In this document: positions 1 through 12,541 of the stretch, in pieces | Numbering within the stretch: the stretch's first letter is position 1 | Layout of the letters: each line of letters starts with the position of its first letter | From: Deroplatys truncata | Lineage: Eukaryota; Arthropoda; Insecta; Mantodea; Mantidae | Length of the DNA stretch: 64,000 nt | NCBI GenBank assembly: GCA_030765065.1 | Contig: CM060975.1 | Span: 106,288,094 to 106,352,093 of the forward strand | Direction of reading: 5' to 3' | Notes under the pieces: model-generated | Seen by the model: the letters and a program-made list of their open reading frames with translations, nothing else | The model's database searches: none | Told to the model about the DNA's origin: nothing | Translations under genes and position numbers: made by a program

Positions 1-1470
1 AATTTTATCATATGGAATTATATCCTGACACTCGTGAATAATGGAAGTAATAAATAGTGCTTTGGTCTTCCACAAACTCACTGATAATTCTTTTTTTTTA
101 ATTTGAATAAGTTCACGTAAGCTGTAGTTGATACAATAACACAGAACATATCAACTATAAAATTCATATTTCACTCAATTTAGAAGCAGAGTAAGCAAAT
201 AGGAAAAGTTTGTCTCTGCAATAAAAATAATAAGTGGATCAATGGAGAAATGTTTGCTGTACTAATACACAATAAAGTTAAGCTTGAGAGGGGTAGAACT
301 GGTCAGCACTCTCCATCTGTTCGAATTAAGTATTATGATGAACCACATCCTAAATACCATAAATCAGAACAAAATCCAACTACACAAGGATCTTGGCAGA
401 ACAGTTCCATACATGAAATATGAGCTATGGCTTTCCTGGCATTTCAAAACACTGTTTTGAACAAGACCACAAGGCTAACTTCGGCAGAACAACTGTATTA
501 GCCAAGTGTTGTGGGCTACTAGCAACAGAGGTTGAAGGAAGCTTTAGCTATCTTGGCCGTGAACTGAAATTCCGGACTACAGCTCAGCGCAACCTGGAAA
601 GCAGTTTTAAAAATATGTCAAAACCAGCACAGAAACACAAAATCATCACATAAGACAGCTAATTGGCTAAATGATTTGCTATAATGTGCTGGCTGTTTTC
701 AGGCTTAGCTCCACAGACATTAATATAAATATGGAGGACTCCTAATTTTGCATCATTCAGCTACTGAAGATGTGAATGATGGATGTTCCAAAATGTCAGT
801 TTCTAACTAAGTCTACACCTGACTGGAAGTCCGAGAAAATCTAAGAGTAGTTCCATGCATGATGAAACTTTAAATTGATTGCCCATGAAATTCTTGTCCA
901 TTGCTAAGTGAATTCCAACTTTGCAAGAAATCAATGCATTATTCTCTTTGGCTCAAATAAATATACATATAAATTAATTACAATAATTATAATATAAATG
1001 ATCAATTAAATATATAATAATATGAGGTGGTTTCTTCATGAAATCATTTTAAAGGGAGTACGGCTGGCAATAGAAAAATCTAAAAAGAAAGGGCATTTTA
1101 TACAAAGATAAATAATAAGAGTCTTTAAAACAGGATATTATAATTCTTACTATTTACAATAACTACAGAATTTACATTATAGCACTAAAAATATTGGATT
1201 TATGTCTACAAACAGTAAAAATATAATTTCTATTTGTACATTACTAATTAAAATTATAAACCTGCACAATAAGTTGCACTTATTTTATCACCCTTATTTA
1301 ATTAAAATAGCTATTTTCAGCTACGAACAGTTTTATGTTTCTCATGTAAGATTTTAATTACAGTAGTGCTTGCTTGTGAAGATAATGCTGAACTATTGGA
1401 TGACTGACTGCCTGATTAATAAGTCATTCAAATGAAGTACTGAAACCTGACTAAGCTGATCAGTTCCTTT
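1..1470. other. unassigned AT-rich flank
   Basis: No gene was recognised. The stretch 420-653 is open on the plus strand and slightly GC-richer but resembles nothing I know. From about 950 to 1330 the sequence is very AT-rich. Confidence 0.4.
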
Positions 1471-1475
1471 TCTAG

Positions 1476-1715
1476 GTGCAACTGGTTTACCCAATACTGC
1501 TTCATGTGTACTTGATTTCCAACATACCTAATGATGCAAGATTACTAGATGGCAGATGTGTTGCACTGCTGTATGCATTTAGCAACCTTGTTACCACATT
1601 ATCCTTGACCACTGGAGTTGTGAATATTATGAGGCTTGAAAATGTTCTGAGTCACCCAGTATCTGAGTACTCTTCCTGGGCTATTTTGAATGGAATTGCA
1701 GATGACAAATAAGGG
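1476..1715 (+). pseudogene. WD40-like fragment, possibly UTP18-derived
   Basis: An open frame of about 78 codons follows an acceptor-like TTCCTTTTCTAG and closes with TAA at 1710-1712. It contains TTGVVNIMRLENVLSHPV and later AILN. This resembles the GVVNIY...VLS...AIMNL stretch that I recall from the WD40 region of the U3 snoRNP protein UTP18. The flanking blades are missing or corrupted, no donor or further exon was recognised, and it lies just past the AMACR 3' end. A decayed retrocopy is the simplest reading; a true last exon of an unseen gene is the alternative. Confidence 0.3.
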
Positions 1716-1947
1716 TATGTTTATATAACCATGCACAGCAAGTGCAATGCAATGTTAATTGTTCACCAGCATAAGTCTGCATAATCCTGAGTTGGCAGGA
1801 CTGCTACAACACAAATGGGGGCATTTAGGATTTGATTGGCATACATGAAATTTGAGATCTTTTAATGTTTAAACTACCAGTACATTAAAACTTTTAAATG
1901 CACTTGTAGTTCACAATTCAGAGGAGTTGAATGGCTTGTTCATTAAT

Positions 1948-1963
1948 TTTATTACTCTTTATT
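1948..1963 (-). terminator. candidate AMACR polyadenylation signals
   Basis: Two AATAAA hexamers on the minus strand (1963-1958 and 1953-1948) are the first such signals after the AMACR stop codon, about 480 nt downstream. Confidence 0.45.
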
Positions 1964-2440
1964 TTACATTACAAAAGAGTACATCAAAAGAAAATAATTT
2001 AAGTTATTCTTAAATTGCTATAACTTAATTTATAGGTGCTCTCTGCAGAAAGAGTCCGATTTGGACTAGTGTACCACCCCTGAATAGCAAACTTAATAAA
2101 TTGTTTTGATATAACCAGGCAAAGGAATTTCTAAGCAATAAAACCAGCACAAAAGGAAAGAAGTTGAGTGTTATTGAACTTTACACAGTGACATCACAGG
2201 TTACAAACCCCATCCCTTGTACAGTCTGTTGGCATTTGCAGACAGCGCTTAACAGACCATGTTTACCTGTCTGTCAGTGACTAATGGTCACTGTTGTTTA
2301 CATTCTTTGGATTGACAATGGTTTGACTATAAATAACTTAAAGCCAATTGCTTAATAATTCCTATGTCTGGATATAATGGATACAACATCTAAATGAATA
2401 AGTGATTTTAGTCTGGAAAGCTGATGTGTAAAAGTAAAGA

Positions 2441-2945
2441 TTAAAGTTTGGATCTGTTTAGAAAAATGGCACCTTGTTCTGCCATTTCTTGGATTTCACT
2501 CTGAGAATATGTGAGTTCAGCAAGAACCTCTGATGTGTGCTGTCCATGTGATGGCTTAGGTTCAGTTGCTTTAGAAACTGGAGGTGTTCTGCTCAATCTT
2601 GGTGCAGCTGCTGGAACAGGAATTTGATCATCAATGTACTTGACAAATGACTTTCTTTCATGATTGTGCGAATGTAAAGGTGCTTCACCGAGAGATAGTA
2701 CAGGGGTTACACATGCATCTGTTCCATCAAATACAGCAATCCACTCCTTTTGTGTTTTTTCCAAGAACTTCCTTTCAAACAGTTGCTTGCTTTCTTCCAA
2801 GTCACCAAATTGAGGTACCTCATCCTCTGACAGTTGAAGACCATCAAGTAACTGAGCATAGAACTGTGGTTCTATAGCTCCCACTGCCATGTATTTTCCA
2901 TCTTTTGTCTTGTATGTCTCATAAAAGTGGGCACCAGTATCCAAC
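2441..2945 (-). CDS. AMACR: AMACR coding exon 5 (last)
   Basis: Encodes residues 212-379. It starts [19 protein letters not shown], continues [14 protein letters not shown] with catalytic Glu237 and [17 protein letters not shown], and ends NRSKL-stop (TAA at 2443-2441). Acceptor is TTCTCAACAG|GTTGG. The C-terminal SKL is a textbook type 1 peroxisomal targeting signal. Confidence 0.95.
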
Positions 2946-3238
2946 CTGTTGAGAAACACAGGAGTGTTAGTAATGTAGGCAGTCACGTAACTAAACTACC
3001 ACCACTGAATTAGCAATGCAACTCTGGCAACATTTTAGTTCTAACAGGCAGCAATATTTCAGGGATGCACATTGCCCTTTCTATGAAGTCCAAAGACTTA
3101 TTTGCAGGGAACTTCTGTCACTGACTAGCACAATATTTGTTAGGTTTGTTACATTTTTCTGTTTCCTAAATGTTTCACAAGAAACTTAAGCTAAGATGGG
3201 AGTCAAAGTCTCACTACTAGGAGATATATAGACATAAT

Positions 3239-3276
<38 letters not shown>

Positions 3277-6200
3277 GCGATGAATAACATCAGTGTCCTC
3301 GGAACCGCATTTTAAGTCATGGGAAAAGAAAAAAGTCAGCTGGAGTCAAATCTTGAGAACAAGCAGGATGGGGAACAGTATTCATCCTATTTTTATCCAA
3401 AAATTTTTGTACAGAAAAGGCTTTTTGCACAGGTACATTGTCTGATGCAGGAACCAGTCACCAGTCCTCCATTTTTTTGGCCGTTTGCATTGTACACTCT
3501 CCCTTAATATTTGCAACACTTTTTCTAGAACATTTGATGCACTGCTTGACCCTGTAGCACAAATTCCTTATGTATAATTTAATGCAAAAAAAAAATTGAC
3601 TTCACATTGGATCGAACTTGTCTGGCTTTTTGGGGTATGGAGATGAAGGACTCTTCCACTGTGAAGATCGTTGCTTCATTTCTGGATCATACCATAAATA
3701 CATTTTCATCACCAGTAATAACTTTCTCAATAAACTGTGGGTAATTTTGAAGCTGTTCTTTAAGATCAGTGCGGGTAATCATATAGCTCTGCTTTTGGTC
3801 ATTTAAAAGGAGGCAGGGCAGAAACTTTATAGCAATTCTTCTAATGTCCAAATCGCCTTTTAAAATGCTTTGAACACTTCCAAAGGAGAGTCCTAATGAA
3901 TTGAAATTTCTCTTATTATAATACGCCTATTATTAATACTATTTCCCTCACCTGGTATTTTCGTCAGTTTTGCTGGAACAGGGTAGCCCTGAACGATCTG
4001 CATTTAACTGATGTCACACCACTTTTAAATTTAAAATAACCATGAAATGCTTGAATTTTGCCCATTACTTTCTCCCCGTAAACTGTTCTTAACATTTCAT
4101 AGGCTCTGTTGCAGTTTTATCCAGTTTGAAGCAAACTTTGATGTTTTTTTCTTTGTTCTCCATAATCTAGCATTTTCGCTAGGAAGAATTACAACAAGTG
4201 AAAACATGCATTCACTTCACAGCTCTACCTCTGCACTGCAAAGTCGCAGAAAATCACATGTTATTAGGAGGGAGTGCTGTAATATATATGTAATATTTTA
4301 TTTCCATCCTTATTACAATAATACAAATAAAACTTGCATCTAAAGCTTAAAATCTAGTGCTTCAGTTCTCTAGCTCTCCCATATTTAGCCCCTAGGCTGT
4401 ATATATGGGATAAAGCTACTATACCATCTCACCACTTTCCAAACTGTGCCCATTCTATTGCACCTTTCTTAAGCTCCTTATCCACTTATCCCTTGTGTTG
4501 CCTAAAATTGTCCTCATCATTTTAATTGTTTCTGCTTTTGTGCTTCCCAACATTCTTAATGCTACTGCTTCTTTATTTAGCTTGTCCCATTTTTTATTCC
4601 ATATAACCTCTCCACCTTTTAACCTTATCACATTCTATTAGCCAATGAAAAGTACTACCCAATTCATCACACATAATACATCTCCCCGAACAATTATATC
4701 CATTCCTTTTTAAAAATATTACTCCTGTGCGCATCCACGCAAGACCTATTCTACCATATTGATTGCATATGTCTACATACTTCTCCCTTCCCCAATTTCT
4801 TTTAACTGATTTATACAAGATCAATGACCTTTTACCCTCAAAACTAGCCCATATCTCTTGTTCCTCGATGTCTTCCACCCTCAATCTCACTTCTTTCCAA
4901 AACCCACTGTTATTATATTTATCTAATAGGATAATATTCCTCATGCCAATTTCTTTTAGCACATTTCCCATCTCCCCAAACCAACACTCCTAAGACGGCT
5001 TTTAGGAACTGTATACATTCTTTTAATATATTATCTTCTAGATTTAACCATCCATACCAATACTTCAAAATTCTTTCCATTATTATACCTTTTCTCCATA
5101 CCCTTCCTAGCTTTGCCAGTGCCACGCCCCTTAGTGAACTCTTAGGTAAACCCAGAACTTCTCTACAAAACATTCTATGGACTATATCAATCTTAAACCA
5201 TCCCTTTGCCACCCCCCATAAGGGAGTGCTATATGTAGTCTGGGTAAGAACTAAAGACAACTCAACGCAAATTGTTGTGAAGCCATTCCGAAAACTTTTT
5301 GATCACACTTCGTATTAGATGCTAAACAGACAAGCTTTCTCCCTTCATCAGGAGAAAGCCAGAGGGTCTTGTTATATTCACTTCGTATACAAACAAGTGA
5401 ATGAATGGACATGAGATTGAACTGTCATATACATACTTTCTAAAATAACTGACAGGCAGATTAAAACCCTTGACTCAGGGTGCTTTCAAGAGTTTCAGAA
5501 CTAACAAGTTGACCAGCAGAGCTCTGTATAGTTAGGCCAGCCTTACTCCACACATAATACTGTCATCAAAGTGTATCTTCATAACCAATCTTCACTTCAC
5601 AACCAAGCTGGAGCCTTGAAGGATTTCAGTGACTGTTTCACTGCACTCATAACCTGGCTGGGACCCCACAGGCATTAAATATCTCTTGTATAAATTTACA
5701 TAATCTTCTTCAAGAAACTCAATTTATACTTGACATTCAGTTGGTTTTGGTATCCAGAGAGCAAAAGCCCTTTCTATATCCTATTGGCTTTGCTCATCCA
5801 TTGTTGTACCTAATCAGTAGGGTTAGGATATGGATGACTTTGCATCTTTTTCTTGGTAAGTGTAATTCATTAATGAGTTCTTACATTTCATTGCGTAATA
5901 CGTTACTTTGCTTGGTTCTTAGCAGTATCAGATTTAGAATTACTAAACTTGCTCCGTCACCAGTTGTAACAATGCTTCATAAGTAGCTGATGGGCACATT
6001 CCTTAGTAGATGGCTCATTGAGTTTAACATCTTTTGAATAGCAGGTGCAAATTAGGTGTATTTTACACAGTATAAAGAATTGTAGTGTGCAGTTAATTGT
6101 GCCTAAAGTGCAGGAAAGTGTGATGCATAAGAACATTTTATTCCATGGATGGGATATACTTTTCTATAAGGTTTGAAGTAAGAGTGGCGGCTGAAAAGAA

Positions 6201-9200
6201 GTTTACTTTAAGGTGAGTCCACACTGTTCAACATATCAACAGTTAACATTCAACAATTAACAAAATGTCTCATTCAACATGTTAAATGCCTTCAATATGT
6301 TGTAACTGTAAATGTTTAACATTCTATCCACACCAGTTGACTTGTCGGGACAACAAAATCTAACTAAAAGCAAAATGGACTCCAGTGATTAAGATTTGAC
6401 TATTGCTATTTGTATCTGTGTTTGATATGTAATAGACAGAAAAGTGGAAGGTGATGAGGCTCTATCTTATTAATCGGCATAGGAGTGAAAATATTTTGAA
6501 TGAGGTTAAAATTCGGAGCAGGTTTGACTTCAATTTCTTGAGAACAAGTCAAAGTGACTTCAACTTTGTTTTGAGCAAAGTTTCTAACCTATAATTCACA
6601 AAAAGGACACACATTTGAGAGCAGCCATTCCAGCTGCTAGACTTGAGACTTTTTCGCAATTCTCTAGCAAAGTGAGGTTTTTATTTTTTTTTTCTGATAT
6701 TGCCTCTGGAACAATAATAAATTGCACATAGTTTGGTATAATTGTCCATCCTTTTTATTACATATATTACAATGTTTCATAATGATAGCCTCAACAAAGA
6801 TTTTATTAATGAAAGTGCCTTTTCTTTCGTCCATTCCATAACATCACATGAAGCAAACCAAATCAAAGATATAAGCACAGAATGAGTCAACATGGAACTA
6901 CCGAACACAATAGCATGAAGGAATCACAATAGCTGCCATGTTTATAGTCTGGAAACTTCCGAAGTTCACCCAATCACTTACACAGAGAGCGAATTGACTT
7001 AACAAGTTTTCCATTAAAAGCGGATAACATCCAACATGTTAAAAGTGTCAAGCACAACTGTTTCGGTTAACATGTTATGTCAATTCTGCAATCGAAATTT
7101 GGCCAACATGCAAACTGTTAACATGTTGCACTTGACAAGTTTTGTTAAATGTTAATCAGTGTGGACAGGGCTATAGACCAACATGTCTATACCAACACAT
7201 TTGAAGTCTATAACTGCATGATTGTAACTCTTGTTACTCTTTCTAAAATTCATCTTTCTGTGAAGTGTTCATTTATGCAGATATTCCGTTGAAAAAATGA
7301 ATAATCAGAAGTTATGCACCTTTCTAGAAAAGCATACTGGAAAGCCTTTACCAGATTTACACAGTATAAAGAATTGTAGTGTGCAGTTAATTGTGCCTAA
7401 AGTGCAGGAAAGTGTGGTGCATAAGTTAAAACATTTTATTCCATGGATGGGGTATATTTTTCTATAAGGTTTGAAGTAAGAGTGGCGGCTGAAAAGAAGT
7501 TTACTTTAGACTAACATGTCTATACCAACACATTTGAAGTCTATAACTGCATGATTGTAACTCTTGTTACTCTTTCTGAAATTCATCTTTCTTTGAATAA
7601 CTCTGTGAAGTGTTCATTTATGCAGATATTCCGTTGAAAAAATGAATAATCCGAAGTTATGCGCCTTTCTAGAAAAGCATACTGGAAAGCCTTTACCAGA
7701 TTCTTCAACATTAAGGAAGAATTACTTGAGTAGATTCTGCCATCAATGCAGGAACTTAGGCAAAAAGTGTCAGGGAAGGAGATTTGGGTATGTATTGACG
7801 AAAGTATGGACTCACTAGGTCGTTATGTGGCAAATGTGGTGGGCACAATGGAAGAATGTTATTCAGCAGAACAATTTCCAATTAATTGTGAGCAGTTGGG
7901 AAAAAGCCATTTTTTCAACAATTAGCAAAATGTTTGACAGGTCTATGGATTTAATATATCCCAATGGCATTCAACATGACAAGGCACTCTTCTTGTTGAC
8001 CAACACTGCACCATACATGTTAAAAGCTGCTAATTCTGTTCAAGCTCTGAACTCAAAGATGGTGCATGTAACATGCCTAGCACATGCTTTACACCAAGTT
8101 GCGAAGTCAGTTTTCTGAAGTGGACTGGCTAATAGGAGAAGAAAATCTTCTTGAAAGCAGCTTCTCGAGTTGCAACATTCAAGTCTAATGCCCCTGATGT
8201 TATATTTAATAGTAGTGATGCAGTCTCACTCAGATTTGCTTAGGAACTTCTTCCTGACAGAGAACTTGCAAGTAAACTTTTGTACATAAAGACAAATTTT
8301 GGATTCCTACATGGTGCTATAGCTTGCTAAAAAATCTGGAGTTAAGTTAGTAGAGTAGAGAGACTTGTTGAAAAAGGTGGCAAATGACTTAGAAAATGTG
8401 AATGTGGAGAAGGTGATGCTCATTTTGAACAAAAATAAAGGGTTTGCTACATTGTCTTCAACTGCAGATATTCTGTTGGGTGAGAAATTTTCTCTTGGAG
8501 AACCACCAGGAGACTTGGAAGCGGTGACATAGTTTACTTTAAGTATGCTCCTCTAGTATCACTAAAAGTGGAAAGGAGCTCTCAATGTACAGGAGTTTGT
8601 TAGCAGGTAATCGGCAGTCATTTTCATTTCATAATCTACAAAATATGGTGTTTATTGTGCATTGCAGTTCAGGACTGATGAAATGAACACTCAGTATTTA
8701 CCAGTAAAATAAATCAATTATTTATAGAATAAAACATTTTTTAATTTGCGTAACTTTATTAAATAAACTTGCTATTTCCTTAGGGAACAAGGTAGTCTTG
8801 AACACATGAAAATTACATCTTAAGTATGTTAAATTACCACTGCTCTTAAAGTTCTCAATGGTTTTTCCTCAGGATATGGGCTCTCTTGGAGAGAATATAA
8901 TCAAATTCTTTGACTCAAATAACCTCAAATGCAACATGGAAAAAACCACACCTATGCAAATTAACCTGACAAATAAGACACATTTAAATATTAATCTACA
9001 GATAAATAAATGTAACATAGAAGACATAAATATGCACAAATTCTTGGGCATATGTGTGAACAAAAATTGAACATGGTCTACTCACACTGATCACATATGC
9101 AAAAAAAATTAGTAAATCTATATTTATAATGAGACATTTTAAGCTCTTGGTGATTCAAATCTGCAGAAAATTATTTATTATGGGATTATATTTTCTTATC

Positions 9201-12200
9201 TGTCATATGGTATAGAATTATGGGGAAGCTGTCCTAGGGTACATCTGGACAGAGTATTCATCCTACAGAAAAAGTGCATTACGTTAATTTTTAATTTAAG
9301 ACAATCTGACTCCTGTGTAAATATGTTTAAACAAAATAAAATGTTGACACACTATTCACTATATGTATTTAAGGCAATTATCTTTGCTGTAATTAGGTTA
9401 AATAAAAAGAATAATTATGTACATACTTACTATACTAGACATAACAATGACTACTTTCGGAAACGGACCAACAAAAAAATCATCTGATAAGGGCGTTTTT
9501 GTAATGGGACAAATTCTGTATAACAAGCTACCAACAGAAATTAAGGCAATAAACGACACAAAACAGTTTCGAAGTAAACTGAAATCATTCCTAATAGAAA
9601 AATGTCTGTACAAACCCAATGATTTGTAAATATCATATGTATTTCTATGTTGCTCCTGTATTCTTATTATAACATCTATGTTCTATTTTGACATTTGTAA
9701 ATAGTTATTTTCTTGTTATTGACAAAGCCAGAAATTTGTATAAGTACATAGGCCACAAATAAATGATTTGATTTGATGACAATTATTTCAAGTGGTTGTT
9801 TACATTGATAGCTTATGTAGTCGAGTCCATAAAAATTATTTCATTCAGCAAAAAATAATAAAATTTACTCTTAAAACATGTGAATTCATGAATGTACCTT
9901 TTTCTCTGATGCTACTTGCAATACAGAATCACACTTTTGCATGCTTGTTCTTAGTATAATCAGCTATCTTCTGAGCCTCAATTATTCAGTTATGTATACC
10001 AGTTCACTAGAAATTGAAAAAAAAAATAAATTGCAAAATAAAAATGTGGAAAATGGGCAAGGTTGTTGCTTTCTTAATATCATTAATATATATTATAAAA
10101 TTATAATTGTCGTTCAGAAAATTTAACTACATGTTGTATACATGTACTGAAAATTTCAGCTCTCTACCTTTCATACTTTCTGAGAAAAAGGTACATAAGT
10201 ATCCAAAAATGTTGTTTTGAGAAAACTGAATTTAAAGTTTGAACGTTAAAATTTTGACACACTTCAGTATATTCCAGGGTCATAATCATCAGCACCTTTA
10301 TTCCTGGATTACTGCAACTTTATTTATTGCCTTCACTTGGTCCTGGCCTCTTTTGTCTAATTGCTGAACTGCTCGCTGGACATGGTATAGTCGTTCGTTG
10401 TTGAAAGATACAAAAAGTTCTACAAAGGGCGCTGCATGACAGCTTTAAAGGAATGCAGGCTAGCATTTAAATGGTATTTAAAACCTCTTAACCCCCCAAA
10501 AGTATATATTTTCTGAAACTGGAAATAATAGAGATTTTATTGATGCCTAAAACAAAAAATGTAATTTTTGACCATTTCAGAGTACCTTTTCCCCTTAATT
10601 GTATTATTTTATATTGTGTAATTTTGAATTTACTTAGACTGATAAATAAAATGTTTCAGTTTTAAGGGCATTTTTAAAATTTTATAGAGCATTTTTTAAA
10701 AAATGTTTAGGTCATGATTGCATCTTTTAAAGTGCATTTTTTAGTATTTTATGGGGCATCAATATCCTAGCCCCAGTAATCAGGATACAACATATGAAAC
10801 ATATATACTATATTGTGTTTAGATATTACAATTGATAAAATGCAAACATTTAGGAACTTCTGTGGTTTATGTAATATGTGTACAGTGGTTTCATTCATTG
10901 TCAATTTCACTAGCATTTGAGCTGTTAAACTTAGCTTAGGCACACACAAATGACTGACATGTAATGGCCTCGCCAGTGTCACAAACAAGCAAAATTGTTG
11001 ATTCAAGGCAAACAGAGTATCTACGCATATATATATATGGTTCAAATTTTTCAAACCCAACTCTTCAAACTTTACCCTACACTGGTTTTACTGTAACTAT
11101 GAAGTAATGTATTGCTCCGCCATGCATGTGTGCATGGTCTGGTGAGCTGATGGTAGAGGTTGTGCCAACCTTTCACTGTGGGAAGAGGTGACTGACAAAC
11201 TGATAAGCAGCAGACCTTTTGTTATTGTTACTACTGTATCATATAAACACCTAGTATGATCAAAACTTTTTAGCATAAAACTAATTATGTGGTTCTATTA
11301 ATCAGATTCCAGAAGGAACTTCACTCCCTCAAGATCTGAGAACAGTGTATTCTTTTCTTGCACTGCATATGCTTGTCTTAGACACACCAGTGACTTCTGA
11401 GGATAATGTCACAATTTCCTCTGTTGAGGTTGGATCTTACTAAACACGTTTAGAAGAATTGTTTTCTTCCCACAGTTTAAGGGGGTGATGGGTGAAATTT
11501 CTATTTTACACAATCTTAAAGCTACATACTTAATTTTTGTACACATATTTGGAGTGTTATGCAGAATTATTTGGCAGAGTTTCATTTTTCTTTGTCAATT
11601 AGTTTTGAATTATTGAAAATTTTCTTTAAAAAAAATTGCAAATTTCAAAATGAAATTCACAGCACACTTTTTTGAAAAAAGTTTGAAACTTTTTTTACAA
11701 AACCAGAAACTTGTTTAGAAAACCATGACATAATTTTTTAATATCTTAATTGTAAGGGAAATTAAAAAAAAAAATATATGACCTACATACACACATTTAT
11801 TTTTTATCTCAAAAAGTACTACGTTAATCCTTAATTGCATGCATCAGTTTTTGCTATGCTTTATAGAATGTACAGTAAAAATTTCAGCCCTTTGACACCT
11901 GATTTGTGGATATAATTTTGTTTTGAAAGAATAAGTAGCAAAAATTAAAATTAGGAAAAATGAGTTTAAAAGTTTGCATGCAGTTAACCAGAAGTAATGA
12001 CCTGCAGATCTTCCTAGAACGTCCAGCTTAGATGTGTAATTTGTACTCTTTTCCCAGTACAAGCACTGCAAATTAGTTCTAATTTATGGCATAAGCCAAG
12101 CCTTTCAGTGCCAAGTCCTATGTACAAACGCTTTTGATTGTGGTTATTACACTTCAGGTCCTTCACCAATATTGACAGTAAAACTGGTGTACACCAATGT

Positions 12201-12494
12201 ATATTTACAGTCTTTATTATTTACAACAGGTATATGTTCACAACTATCCTCCAGCTGTTTCTGCCTTAAATTTTTCCTTTGTACATCACATTCTTGCTCA
12301 TCTAACCTTTCATCGTGGTATTATTTACATTATTTACACTTGTTTTCTGGCTCATATAAATGAAACATTTAATTTGATGTTACATAACATCTACCGGCAG
12401 AGCTATGTTACTATGTTATACCAATCATGGTGGTTCAGTGACAAATCAGAAACTTAACCTTCACAGAAAAAATCCCACAAAAATCTTTATTAAA

Positions 12495-12541
<47 letters not shown>

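Larger units (their letters stand above)
6062..8690 (+). mobile_element. hAT-like transposon relic with internal duplication
   Basis: From ATG 7652 the plus strand reads [19 protein letters not shown] and continues after a frameshift with [20 protein letters not shown] and [15 protein letters not shown]. Further on come a region with [17 protein letters not shown], then [17 protein letters not shown] and a broken [15 protein letters not shown], the hAT-type C-terminal dimerisation block. I associate this with hAT-derived, CGGBP1-like proteins of insects. Several stops and frameshifts make it a pseudogene. The 5' part is duplicated in tandem and one copy carries another transposon (separate entries). 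Confidence 0.65.
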
